Assembly: GCA_000695325.1 (NCBI GenBank)
Contig: AVPN01001044.1
Coordinates: 4,247 to 25,416 of the forward strand
Direction: 5' to 3'
DNA from: Pleurobrachia bachei
Lineage: Eukaryota; Ctenophora; Tentaculata; Cydippida; Pleurobrachiidae
DNA length: 21,170 nucleotides
Part shown: positions 18,701 through 21,170 of the stretch, piece after piece
Layout: the number at the start of each line of letters is the position of its first letter
How positions within the stretch are numbered: position 1 is the first letter of the stretch
Position numbers and translations under genes: made by a program
The notes under the pieces: model-generated
Databases searched by the model: none
What the model was told of the DNA's origin: nothing
What the model saw: only the letters and a program-made list of their open reading frames with translations

Positions 18701-20789
18701 AACTTGTAGATTTGCCCTGTCGAACCCTCACAGATGCAAAAGTGTGAGATAAATTTATAGATATATAACACCCACTGCGCTTTTTTTAGACCAATATCAC
18801 TCGCGCGGTAACAGGGAGATATGACTCAACACGAATTGATAAATCTCATAACTCCCGCTCCAAAAGTGCATATTATTACACGCAAGTATTCACCCAAAAA
18901 GGTGTGAAAACCCTTTCTTTTGTGCGTGTGTAGTGTGTAACACACTGTTGAATAGAGAAAGAGAGATATACACAACAAGGGGCGGGGGAATAGCGACAGA
19001 GAGAGAGAAAAGAGGAACACTGGTATTCCTTATCGCTCTCTATTTAATTAGCCTACAAATAGTTCACTAGTGTGTACAAAATTCCAAAAATAATTAGATA
19101 AGTAATTAAATCGTGAACGTCGACAAGGGCGAATATCATAATAATATTATTAACATTACCTCATCATATATTTATTTATTAAATCGTATCTTACCTGATC
19201 AACCCACAAGTTGTCTTACTATTAATTGGTAACGAAATTACCCCTCTAACTAGGGCATTGCAGAAGTAAGGCACGTTTTAGCGTGCCCGCAAGGTAGGGG
19301 TTGTTGCGTTACCAATGTTACTAAGCGGTTACTATGTGGTTACCATGTGGTTACCGTGTGGTTACCATGGATTCGTATCTTACCTGGTCAACCCACTGGA
19401 TAGTCATGTCGTCGTCAGCTGAAGTTACATTACATTCCAATGTAACAACCACACCAGACAGAACCTCAAATCCAGCAGTTGTAACGTCTAGGGGATATTG
19501 GTGTGAGTCACGAGATATAAATTAGAGATAGCAATGGCTCCTTGAAAATCGGTCGTTGAAAATCAATAAAAACCCACTCGAACAGCTTCAATAAGCCAAT
19601 TTAGCATAGAGATCCTGAGCAGATCATGAAAAATATACATAAGTAACATGACACTTTTTCAACTTACTGTAAGCATCAAGTGTCATGGAGACATTGGTTC
19701 CTGCACTACAGATATAGGTTGCATCGCCAGAGACGTCAGTAACGTTCAGGACACTGCAGAAACAGGGTATTTTAGTTGAACTGTGTATTTAGAGCTGGAA
19801 CAGATAACTTTGAAACAGAAATTCGATTGAAACAATCGTTAGGGAACATAATTAGACATAATTAGGTATGTTTTAACATGTCCAAACATCACAATAATTG
19901 TCACTTCACACCACATACCTCTCGATGGTATAATCAGATGAATCGTAACTTCCCAGGGTGGCATCACTGGTGATGACCGTGTCATCCTTGTACCATGTGA
20001 CAGTCACATTCTCGTCACCAACTGCTGTACATGTGATCTCAAAACTATCTCCGTCAACCAGGGAGATGGATGCGGGGATTCCGTAGGCTCCTATAAAGGG
20101 AGGGATCAGGTGAGGTATCAAATTTGGAAAAACTTGTAGATTTGCCCTGTCGAACCCTCACAGATGCAAAAGTGTGAGATAAATTTATAGTATATTTCCT
20201 CACATGTTTTACACTCTATTATTTCTAATTAATAACTTAATCACTTACGTTCCTCCCAATGAATTATTAAATTTCACTTACGTTCCTCCACGATTTCTCC
20301 CATGGTAGAGTTTCGAGATACCCGGCTGAGCTGATCGACATTGTATCCACTGTATGAGAACTGACACCAGTAGTTTACATCTTCGTAAGTGTTTGTGTCC
20401 CAGTTGGGGTTTGAGGTCAGGATGGAGGAGAAGAGAGAGGAGGTGTTGGTCGTGGAGATAGTCTGACGAGAAGAGGAGATGTGGTTAGGATCGGATGTGG
20501 TAATATAGTTGCAGCTACCATAGGGAGGGGGAAGTGCGATGGGGGGAGGGAGGATTGGGCCCCGGGCGCTTGCCAGCGCTATGATTACAATTAATTGGTC
20601 AGCTATTTACCTCTCCATTGGACCCATCCACAGTTTCTGTTACAGCTGTTCCATTACCCGTGTAGGTATACATGATATACCACTCAACAGCAATGTTAAC
20701 CTCTCCTACGTCGCTGTAGTCCGAGACACAGGTGAACATTAGATTATCATCGGCCAGGCCAAACGCGGTGACAGGTTCGTCAACCCAAT
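553..20789 (-). CDS. Giant multi-Ig-domain protein gene, internal part (37 exons)
   Basis: Seen: 37 exons, each bounded by GT donors and AG acceptors on the minus strand, join in one reading frame apart from one duplicated exon (19384-19487). The product, about 3,250 residues without that exon, is a chain of about 33 Ig-like domains, most with the Cys...Trp...Tyr-X-Cys core. Most domain borders are phase-1 introns, the arrangement typical of extracellular Ig modules spread by exon duplication. Sequons are frequent and Lys/Arg scarce, so a secreted or surface ectodomain is likely. No signal peptide, membrane helix, kinase, fibronectin type III or cytoplasmic exon was seen; both ends lie outside the window. 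Which family it belongs to is unknown: adhesion, allorecognition or immune-type receptor are all possible. A break into two genes inside the long introns 7780-9427 or 13988-15195 cannot be excluded, because phase-1 ends would match anyway. Confidence 0.85.
848..1964 (-). CDS. Exon 36: long exon with the rest of one Ig domain and three more
   Basis: 372 codons plus one base, phase 0 in, phase 1 out. Begins VDSNVAGSYVCTIKW. Second domain: VIFTCITYGDDVPSIELY ... SDAGWYYCNASFDQG. Third (about 1203-1589): no cysteine at all, but IAWEYADDDTW and KTADDGKVLRATLTY keep the Ig-like pattern. Fourth: ITFTCIASGSSQPTFTF ... GQTVYCEADYGSG. Ends with YYDCSDVSIASLGGSG, the start of a short unit finished in 553-651. 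Confidence 0.9.
2109..2219 (-). CDS. Exon 35: middle of an Ig domain
   Basis: 37 codons, phase 0 at both ends. TMMTNGDYYSDGSLYINGS and TTLTLDE. Joined to 848-1964 it yields TLTLDEVDSNVAGSYVC, the expected strand E-F stretch, which fixes both splice sites. Confidence 0.85.
2420..2640 (-). CDS. Exon 34: end of one Ig domain and start of the next
   Basis: 73 codons plus two bases, phase 1 in, phase 0 out. NYTCMGTYYDDYCPTSK closes the previous domain and has a further Cys. HTMTCVFPNPYSTSVSYEIS and WSYNGK start the next. Donor GTAATG. Confidence 0.85.
2821..2933 (-). CDS. Exon 33: middle of that Ig domain
   Basis: 37 codons plus partial codons, phase 2 in, phase 1 out. Reads YKDGESWTDYTEVSGEA, then MMVIEVDVTDSSE. 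Spliced between 3510-3615 and 2420-2640 it restores the order EW-YKDG ... DSSEANYTC, which strongly supports the exon. Confidence 0.85.
2934..3509 (-). other. Intron 32 with short repeats
   Basis: A 576-bp intron with no exon signal. It contains two direct copies of CAAAGAGTTCTGTGGTAT near 2970-3020 with an inverted partner near 3036-3050. Between about 3430 and 3495 there are copies of a CACCCAAA-CTATCACC type repeat. Confidence 0.6.
3510..3615 (-). CDS. Exon 32: start of an Ig domain
   Basis: 34 codons plus partial codons, phase 1 in, phase 2 out. VSFTCNITGGAKSAEW, where the Trp codon itself is split by the intron (TG+G). Acceptor follows a CTAACACCTAA branch region. Confidence 0.85.
3623..3825. 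repeat. Minisatellite with AG microsatellite inside intron 31
   Basis: Four copies of a unit like GATATTAGGTGTTAGGAAAT begin near 3623, 3719, 3752 and 3789. Between the first and second lies an (AG)n tract at about 3647-3717. The transcript strand is therefore pyrimidine-rich here, just upstream of the acceptor at 3616. Confidence 0.8.
3886..3931. repeat. Perfect 19-bp hairpin next to a splice donor
   Basis: AGTAAATAATATTGTCCTA at 3886-3904 is exactly complementary to 3913-3931 with an 8-base loop. It starts 18 bp inside intron 31, downstream of the donor at 3949 in transcript order. Confidence 0.85.
3950..4825 (-). CDS. Exon 31: three Ig domains in one exon
   Basis: 291 codons plus partial codons, phase 1 at both ends. 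Domain 1: LTLSCLFEGMTTGDMTWSYK ... NAGAYTCTVDFSDGD. Domain 2: MEAKCQFLGITAPGSVTWYS ... NAGNYTCLFATSDGN. Domain 3: EEISCNFSGTTNATGVSFTY ... SDGSYTCAFDIGGGD, with an extra Cys in NDECVFVDV just before it. No internal introns, although equivalent borders elsewhere have them. Confidence 0.93.
5027..5234 (-). CDS. Exon 30: second half of that Ig domain
   Basis: 69 codons plus one base, phase 0 in, phase 1 out. GESDAGTLISTSDTS leads to VTDSGNYTCKWNTS with the second Cys and ends MNLNLR. The split codon with the next exon gives Ser. Confidence 0.88.
5333..5439 (-). CDS. Exon 29: first half of an Ig domain
   Basis: 35 codons plus two bases, phase 1 in, phase 0 out. VTFTCVYTGVNEPYNVNWYM contains the Cys and Trp. 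It joins 5027-5234 in phase 0 right after the Trp strand, the same intron position as in exons 24/25. Confidence 0.87.
5488..5576. repeat. Palindromic repeat, about three copies
   Basis: GTGATTCTCC T GGAGAATCAC at 5488-5508 is a 21-base palindrome. Two diverged copies follow near 5522 and 5556 at a spacing of about 34 bp. It lies in intron 28. Confidence 0.75.
5678..5831 (-). CDS. Exon 28: second half of an Ig domain
   Basis: 51 codons plus one base, phase 0 in, phase 1 out. TYTLSILDMTYGDQGNYTC is a textbook D-X-G-X-Y-X-C strand F, then TVEFTDGGTTVT. Completes the domain begun in 6033-6361. Donor GTAAGT. Confidence 0.88.
6033..6361 (-). CDS. Exon 27: end of one Ig domain and start of another
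   Basis: 109 codons plus two bases, phase 1 in, phase 0 out. SREIECRADWDS supplies the second Cys of the previous domain. IMDCIVWGDDAPYSVSWSQD begins the next. So the intron positions here are inside domains and not between them, unlike the modular region. Tyr- and Asn-rich linker (SGYYYNSTLE). Confidence 0.85.
6522..6920 (-). CDS. Exon 26: cysteine-free Ig-like domain plus first half of the next
   Basis: 132 codons plus partial codons, phase 1 at both ends. The first roughly 90 residues have no cysteine: LEYYGTFEPTITW has Tyr where Cys is expected, and PFEIYANVTLD likewise, but the spacing, Trp and beta pattern resemble an Ig or Ig-like fold. The second part, YSITCSAYGEDADIVSFMWF, starts a normal Ig domain completed in 6033-6361. 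Confidence 0.85.
7122..7272 (-). CDS. Exon 25: second half of that Ig domain
   Basis: 50 codons plus one base, phase 0 in, phase 1 out. FTLSTIESDYFKACYEINS is followed by the last strands up to IELVMV. The Cys of YFKACYE is in the place of the second core Cys. The G plus AT of the next exon gives Asp. Confidence 0.8.
7393..7670 (-). repeat. Minisatellite made from an exon end and its splice donor
   Basis: Five intronic copies of a stretch matching the 3' end of exon 24 plus its donor have their GTTCCC anchor at 7406, 7451, 7500, 7545 and 7594; the true exon copy is at 7638. Copies alternate between two variants, giving a 94-bp higher-order unit. Three copies keep a GTTAGT donor-like site. 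Reading past the true donor meets a TGA within six codons. Confidence 0.85.
7637..7779 (-). CDS. Exon 24: first half of an Ig domain
   Basis: 47 codons, phase 1 in, phase 0 out. VTLTCYFYGDNDN and ITWTDGNGD hold the Cys and Trp. The exon end and donor (ATCGGGAACG before GTAAGTTCGGG) recur several times as degraded copies in the next intron (7393-7636). In the real copy the donor is GTAAGT, in the echoes GTTAGT. Confidence 0.85.
7780..9427 (-). other. Intron 23 (1,648 bp) with a mobile element
   Basis: Bounded by a GTAAGT donor and a TTACAG acceptor. 7871-8765 is an inverted-repeat element. The rest, 8766-9427, shows no exon, no membrane segment, no gene end and no RNA gene that I can recognise. 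If two genes abut in this window, this is the most likely place. Confidence 0.6.
7871..8765. mobile_element. TA-flanked inverted-repeat element (MITE-like, 895 bp)
   Basis: Ends are 28-bp inverted repeats beginning GGTTGTTCCACAATGATC (7871-7898 and 8738-8765) with one mismatch. Each end is flanked by TA (7869-7870 and 8766-8767), the duplication expected of Tc1/mariner-type insertion. No transposase motif is visible, so it is taken as non-autonomous. A 150-codon plus-strand frame (7844-8296) starts outside the left end and runs into the element; nothing in it is recognisable. Confidence 0.8.
9428..9679 (-). CDS. Exon 23: single Ig domain
   Basis: 83 codons, phase 1 at both ends. FTISCDVVGSTASSTDWYKS and YGSYFCNITMGS give the core. 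Very Ser-rich between the two cysteines. Upstream branch motif TACTAAC lies about 20 nt before the acceptor. The intron that follows is 1,648 bp and contains an 895-bp mobile element. Confidence 0.9.
9839..10099 (-). CDS. Exon 22: single Ig domain
   Basis: 86 codons, phase 1 at both ends. TTITCTVSGLDSEVMIVWYN carries the first Cys and Trp; SDEDFTCFLQNWDGD carries the second Cys with Phe in place of Tyr. Several sequons (NGT, NST, NTS, NVT). Donor GTAGGT. Not an obvious copy of any module type. Confidence 0.9.
10100..10623 (-). other. Intron 21 (524 bp), no feature seen
   Basis: Lies between the modular array and exon 22. A CTAAC branch motif and pyrimidine tract precede the acceptor at 10100. 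I see no repeat, exon or RNA gene inside. Confidence 0.5.
10624..10902 (-). CDS. Exon 21: A-type Ig domain, module copy 3
   Basis: 92 codons, phase 1 at both ends. VVLECTVYGDSSIGIDWTFD and DDGSYSCAHSQDSS. It closes the modular array. The next intron (10100-10623) is longer and shows no further module copy. Confidence 0.92.
10983..11273 (-). CDS. Exon 20: B-type Ig domain, module copy 3
   Basis: 96 codons, phase 1 at both ends; appears identical to 12708-12998. Contains ATLSCTYTEISGQPTVSWYE and GETYFCSFSY. The intron on its 5' side differs from the twin intron mainly by a 4-bp indel, which accounts for the change of offset from 1,725 to 1,721. Confidence 0.92.
11357..11935 (-). CDS. Exon 19: C1+C2 Ig domains fused, module copy 3
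   Basis: 192 codons, phase 1 at both ends, two Ig domains as in exon 15. One notable change: the usual Tyr two residues before the last Cys is Ser (SSVSTCRLDF against SSVYTCRLDF in copy 2), caused by a single base. The fold's tyrosine corner may be weakened in this copy. Flanking introns are only 76 and 83 bp. Confidence 0.92.
12012..12266 (-). CDS. Exon 18: D-type Ig domain, module copy 3
   Basis: 84 codons, phase 1 at both ends. LSLTCQLTGLDNSVTFTW and DETYTCNVVSDADSD. Follows an 82-bp intron. It starts the third tandem copy of the five-domain module, in which every exon repeats exons 14-17 at an offset of 1,721-1,725 bp. Donor GTTAGT. Confidence 0.92.
12349..12627 (-). CDS. Exon 17: A-type Ig domain, module copy 2
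   Basis: 92 codons, phase 1 at both ends. VVLECTVYGDSSIGIDWTFD and DDGNYTCAHSQDSS. The 5' two thirds match 10624-10902; the 3' third differs (VDDIDDGNYTC here, ANDVDDGSYSC there), a sharp change in divergence inside one exon. Confidence 0.92.
12708..12998 (-). CDS. Exon 16: B-type Ig domain, module copy 2
   Basis: 96 codons, phase 1 at both ends. ATLSCTYTEISGQPTVSWYE and NNDNGETYFCSFSY-type core (KNDNGETYFC). By eye identical along its length to 10983-11273, which suggests a very recent copy or gene conversion. Much of the adjoining intron is also identical. Confidence 0.92.
13078..13656 (-). CDS. Exon 15: C1+C2 Ig domains fused in one exon, module copy 2
   Basis: 192 codons, phase 1 at both ends, two complete Ig domains. 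First: ATISCVVTGISSDVTIVF ... ATFTCKVSSPSHS. Second: ITFTCVAVGDSSISLEWY ... SSVYTCRLDFTTD. The border TVYDVTLTPGG is continuous where the older module has an intron. Twin of 11357-11935, of the same length. Confidence 0.92.
13733..13987 (-). CDS. Exon 14: D-type Ig domain, module copy 2
   Basis: 84 codons, phase 1 at both ends. LSLTCQLTGLDNSVTFTW and DETYTCNVVSDADSD hold the core. One exon here, whereas the older homologue is split (17956-18059 plus 16993-17158). Differs from 12012-12266 at a few residues (WSDSSGN against WFDSSGS; SDKTV against SNTTA). Donor GTTAGT. Confidence 0.92.
14324..14453. mobile_element. 130-bp foldback element flanked by TA
   Basis: Terminal arms GAGGAAGCTCTTAC and GTAAGAGCTTCCAC (one mismatch) are flanked by TA at 14322-14323 and 14454-14455. 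Inside, 14360-14381 and 14408-14429 are perfect 22-bp inverted repeats around a 26-base loop. The whole can fold into one long hairpin. No coding capacity. Confidence 0.8.
14756..15015. repeat. Degenerate tandem repeat, period 94-102 bp
   Basis: The phrase CAGCGATTTAATGGGTTCAG with variants occurs at 14761, 14855 and 14957, followed each time by CCATGCAT. CAGCCAATTTATT occurs between them. About 2.7 copies. Confidence 0.75.
15196..15474 (-). CDS. Exon 13: A-type Ig domain (older module)
   Basis: 92 codons, phase 1 at both ends. Contains VVLACTVYGDSSIGVDWTYD and DDGNYTCAHNQNS. Homologous to 12349-12627 and 10624-10902, equal in length. It ends the older five-domain module. The 1.2-kb intron that follows holds a foldback element and degenerate repeats. 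Confidence 0.9.
15596..15886 (-). CDS. Exon 12: B-type Ig domain (older module)
   Basis: 96 codons, phase 1 at both ends. Contains ISLSCVYTEISGQPTVSWYE and NNGETYFCSFEY. Same length as 12708-12998 and 10983-11273 and clearly homologous, with scattered substitutions. Donor GTTAGT. Confidence 0.9.
16036..16317 (-). CDS. Exon 11: C2-type Ig domain (older module)
   Basis: 93 codons, phase 1 at both ends. ITFTCEATGDSSISLEWYNS and SSLYTCRVNFTTD carry the Cys-Trp-Cys core. Homologous to the second half of exons 13078-13656 and 11357-11935. The intron on its 5' side (16318-16508) is absent in both younger copies, where TVYD runs directly into VTLTPGG. Confidence 0.9.
16509..16805 (-). CDS. Exon 10: C1-type Ig domain (older module)
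   Basis: 98 codons, phase 1 at both ends. VTITCVVTDLSSDVTITF has the first Cys and Phe where most Ig domains have Trp; SDFTCIVSS has the second Cys. Homologous to the first half of the two-domain exons 13078-13656 and 11357-11935 (ATISCVVTGISSDVTIVF). Here it is a separate exon. Confidence 0.9.
16993..17158 (-). CDS. Exon 9: second half of D-type Ig domain
   Basis: 55 codons plus one base, phase 0 in, phase 1 out. Reads TGGYQNPTSNGTDGD, then FLEVTTSSDEVYSCQVTDAD with the second Cys. The latter matches VLQVSPTSDETYTCNVVSDAD of the younger D domains, which shows common descent. Donor GTGAGT. The last base T plus TT of the next exon gives Phe. Confidence 0.8.
17159..17955 (-). other. Intron 8 (797 bp)
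   Basis: The part from about 17660 to 17955 is duplicated at about 19078-19383. It contains an echo of the exon 8 end and donor (about 17768-17796), an AT-rich palindrome near 17719-17732, and a GGTTACCATGT-type 11-bp repeat at about 17898-17941. No exon seen at 17180-17660. Confidence 0.6.
17956..18059 (-). CDS. Exon 8: first half of D-type Ig domain (older module)
   Basis: 34 codons, phase 1 in, phase 0 out. Starts VTTAGFEVLSG and includes LECNVTSADDD and IQWVDQ. With 16993-17158 it forms one Ig domain homologous to the single-exon D domains at 13733-13987 and 12012-12266, where this intron is absent. The intron after it is about 800 bp and carries a second copy of the exon end plus donor (donor edge at 17781). 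Confidence 0.85.
18240..18325 (-). CDS. Exon 7: Ig second half, cassette copy 1
   Basis: 28 codons, phase 2 in, phase 1 out. Provides DATYICSAGT and the last strand of the domain (MTLDAY). Donor GTAAGTTG. Twin of 19668-19753. Confidence 0.85.
18489..18660 (-). CDS. Exon 6: Ig first half, cassette copy 1
   Basis: 56 codons, phase 1 in, phase 2 out; twin of 19919-20090. Contains FEITCTAVGDENVTVTWYKD. It can follow exon 4 (A+GA, Arg) or exon 2 (C+GA, Arg) in frame, so copy 1 could be an added domain or an alternative to copy 2. Confidence 0.85.
18661..19383 (-). other. Intron between the duplicated cassettes
   Basis: It has 317 bp of unique sequence (about 18762-19077) with a short GTGTGT/ACACAC inverted stretch near 18927, then duplicated intron DNA. 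I looked for a copy of exon 9 (second half of the D domain) and found none. Relative to copy 1, copy 2 has about 14 extra bases near 19264-19279 that form one arm of a small GGCACG/CGTGCC hairpin. Confidence 0.6.
19384..19487 (-). CDS. Exon 5: orphan duplicated half-Ig exon, probably skipped or alternative
   Basis: 34 codons, phase 1 in, phase 0 out, identical by eye over all 104 bases to 17956-18059. It encodes the Cys-Trp half of an Ig domain (LECNVTS...IQWVDQ). The exon with the matching second half (16993-17158) was not duplicated. The next exon downstream (18489-18660) starts in phase 1, so joining to it shifts the frame and reaches TGA after 28 codons of that exon. In-frame use requires splicing straight to 16993-17158. 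Splice sites look intact. Confidence 0.55.
19668..19753 (-). CDS. Exon 4: Ig second half, cassette copy 2
   Basis: 28 codons, phase 2 in, phase 1 out. It supplies the second Cys in DATYICSAGT and ends MTLDAY. One base differs from its twin at 18240-18325. Its phase-1 end is compatible with 19384-19487, with 18489-18660 and with 17956-18059, so several splice routes are open. Confidence 0.8.
19919..20090 (-). CDS. Exon 3: Ig first half, duplicated cassette copy 2
   Basis: 56 codons, phase 1 in, phase 2 out. Contains FEITCTAVGDENVTVTWYKD with the core Cys and Trp. It is the near twin of 18489-18660, differing at four bases by eye, all A/G, with one amino-acid change (Thr here, Ile there in the DTVI-SDA stretch). 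Joins exon 4 in phase 2 (AG+T, Ser). Confidence 0.85.
20282..20462 (-). CDS. Exon 2: second half of that Ig domain
   Basis: 60 codons plus one base, phase 0 in, phase 1 out. It carries the second core Cys in DVNYWCQFSYSG and ends MGEIVEE before a GTAAGTGA donor. The same donor with its exon flank is repeated 33 bp downstream (exon edge would be 20249). Use of that second donor keeps frame but meets a TGA at once. The final base C plus GA of the next exon gives Arg. Confidence 0.85.
20611..20789 (-). CDS. Exon 1: first half of an Ig domain
   Basis: 59 codons, phase 1 in, phase 0 out. Reads WVDEPVTAFG near the start, then FTCVSDY with the first core Cys and VEWYIMY with the core Trp. The acceptor is CAG with pyrimidines and a CACTAAC branch motif before it; the donor is GTAAAT. 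It joins the next exon in phase 0 in the middle of the Ig fold. The start of the gene is further right, outside the window. Confidence 0.85.
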
Positions 20790-20800
20790 CTGGAAAGAGT

Positions 20801-20946
20801 GGTTAGTGTGTGGTAAGTATGTGGTTAGTGTGTGGTTAGTATGTGATTAGTATGTGGTTAGTATGCATTATATGTGGTTACCATTTGGTTAGTATGTGAT
20901 TAGTATGCAAATGTGGTTACCATTTGGTTAGTATGTGGTTACCATC
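20801..20946. repeat. Degenerate repeat rich in branch-point motif (TACTAAC on the minus strand)
   Basis: Repeats of GTGGTTAGTAT and variants. On the transcript strand this gives four TACTAAC, two CACTAAC and two TACTAAT within 150 bp upstream of the exon 1 acceptor. Confidence 0.8.
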
Positions 20947-21030
20947 TAAACTCAAATTTGAGTTTACTAGCGCACCCATTGGGTGCGCCCTAAATAAGGG
21001 GTTTTCACAAACCACCCGGCTTCGCCGGGT
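20947..21030. repeat. Cluster of three perfect hairpins
   Basis: TAAACTCAAATTTGAGTTTA (20947-20966) is a 20-bp palindrome. GCGCACCCATTGGGTGCGC (20970-20988) has 9-bp arms. ACCCGGCTTCGCCGGGT (21014-21030) has 7-bp arms and is soon followed by TTTTT. Confidence 0.85.
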
Positions 21031-21062
21031 AGGCCTTTTTATACCCACATTTGATGGTTGCT

Positions 21063-21170
21063 ATGGCAACTAAATCGGTAACTGTAGTGACTGAATTGCT
21101 TGATTGTTTTCCGAAACAATCACTAACTGTCAGCAGAGTTAAAACAGCTGCTCCCAAGAAGAGGGCCGGC
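21063..21170 (+). CDS. Possible start of a plus-strand open frame, unrecognised
   Basis: ATG at 21063 opens 36 codons that run off the window: MATKSVTVVTELLDCF, then a basic stretch ending KKRAG. Composition is protein-like and unlike the Ig gene. However, the ATG sits inside a GTTGCTATGGCAAC palindrome-like motif of a kind that recurs in introns here, and the frame is short. It could be the first exon of a neighbour, part of a mobile element, or chance. Confidence 0.2.
   Translation, partial: MATKSVTVVTELLDCFPKQSLTVSRVKTAAPKKRAG

Larger units (their letters stand above)
17660..18762. repeat. Tandem duplication, copy 1 (three exons plus introns)
   Basis: About 1.1 kb nearly identical to 19078-20190, at an offset of about 1,430 bp. 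It includes exons 6, 7 and 8 with their introns. The similarity ends near 18760, after AAGTGTGAGATAAATTTATAG. Confidence 0.9.
19078..20190. repeat. Tandem duplication, copy 2
   Basis: Partner of 17660-18762, carrying exons 3, 4 and 5. Exon differences by eye: four, one and zero bases. An echo of the exon end with a donor lies at about 19184-19210. Confidence 0.9.

Noticed and set aside
20947-20970. Palindrome followed by CTAG as a Helitron 3' end
   Set aside because: Helitron hairpins sit about 10-12 bases before the CTRR end and are GC-rich; here the palindrome is AT-rich and abuts CTAG. No 5' TC end or Rep/helicase seen.
21014-21045. Hairpin plus T run resembling a bacterial terminator
   Set aside because: All else in the window is eukaryotic with spliceosomal introns, so a Rho-independent terminator is not expected. 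Kept only as a hairpin.

Overview
The window looks like nuclear DNA of an animal with compact introns. One minus-strand gene, made of many small exons, fills nearly all of it. Introns are mostly 76-200 bp and follow GT-AG rules. Many carry a CTAAC branch-point motif about 15-25 nt before the acceptor. I could not fix the species. Short introns, exon-encoded Ig domains and TA-flanked miniature transposons would fit an early-branching metazoan such as a sponge, but that is inference.

I reconstructed 37 minus-strand exons between 20789 and 553. The reading phase is continuous across every junction except at one duplicated exon (19384-19487), which cannot be joined in frame to its downstream neighbour. 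With that exon skipped, the visible coding part is 9,750 nt, about 3,250 residues, and holds about 33 immunoglobulin-like (Ig) domains in a row. No signal peptide, membrane segment, cytoplasmic tail, start codon or final stop was found. The window is therefore internal to a very large gene or, less likely, to two adjacent ones. The protein is rich in Ser, Thr, Asp and Asn-X-Ser/Thr sequons and poor in Lys and Arg, as expected of a secreted or cell-surface ectodomain. Its ligand and pathway cannot be told from sequence.

Layout in transcript order (right to left). 20789-20282: one Ig domain split over two exons. 20090-17956: a tandem duplication of a 1.5-Ig cassette. 18059-15196: an older five-Ig module (types D, C1, C2, B, A) with more introns. 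13987-12349 and 12266-10624: two nearly identical younger copies of the same module in which the D domain is intronless and C1+C2 are fused in one exon. 10099-9428: two single-exon Ig domains. 7779-5027: domains split by phase-0 introns, one of them without cysteines. 4825-3950: three Ig domains in one exon. 3615-553: domains assembled from short exons, a four-domain large exon with another cysteine-free domain, and a small exon at the edge.

The long introns hold mobile and repetitive DNA: an 895-bp TA-flanked inverted-repeat element (7871-8765), a 130-bp foldback element (14324-14453), several minisatellites and perfect hairpins. In three places a local repeat has copied an exon end together with its splice donor into the downstream intron. 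A short plus-strand open frame at the right edge may be the start of another gene, but support is weak.
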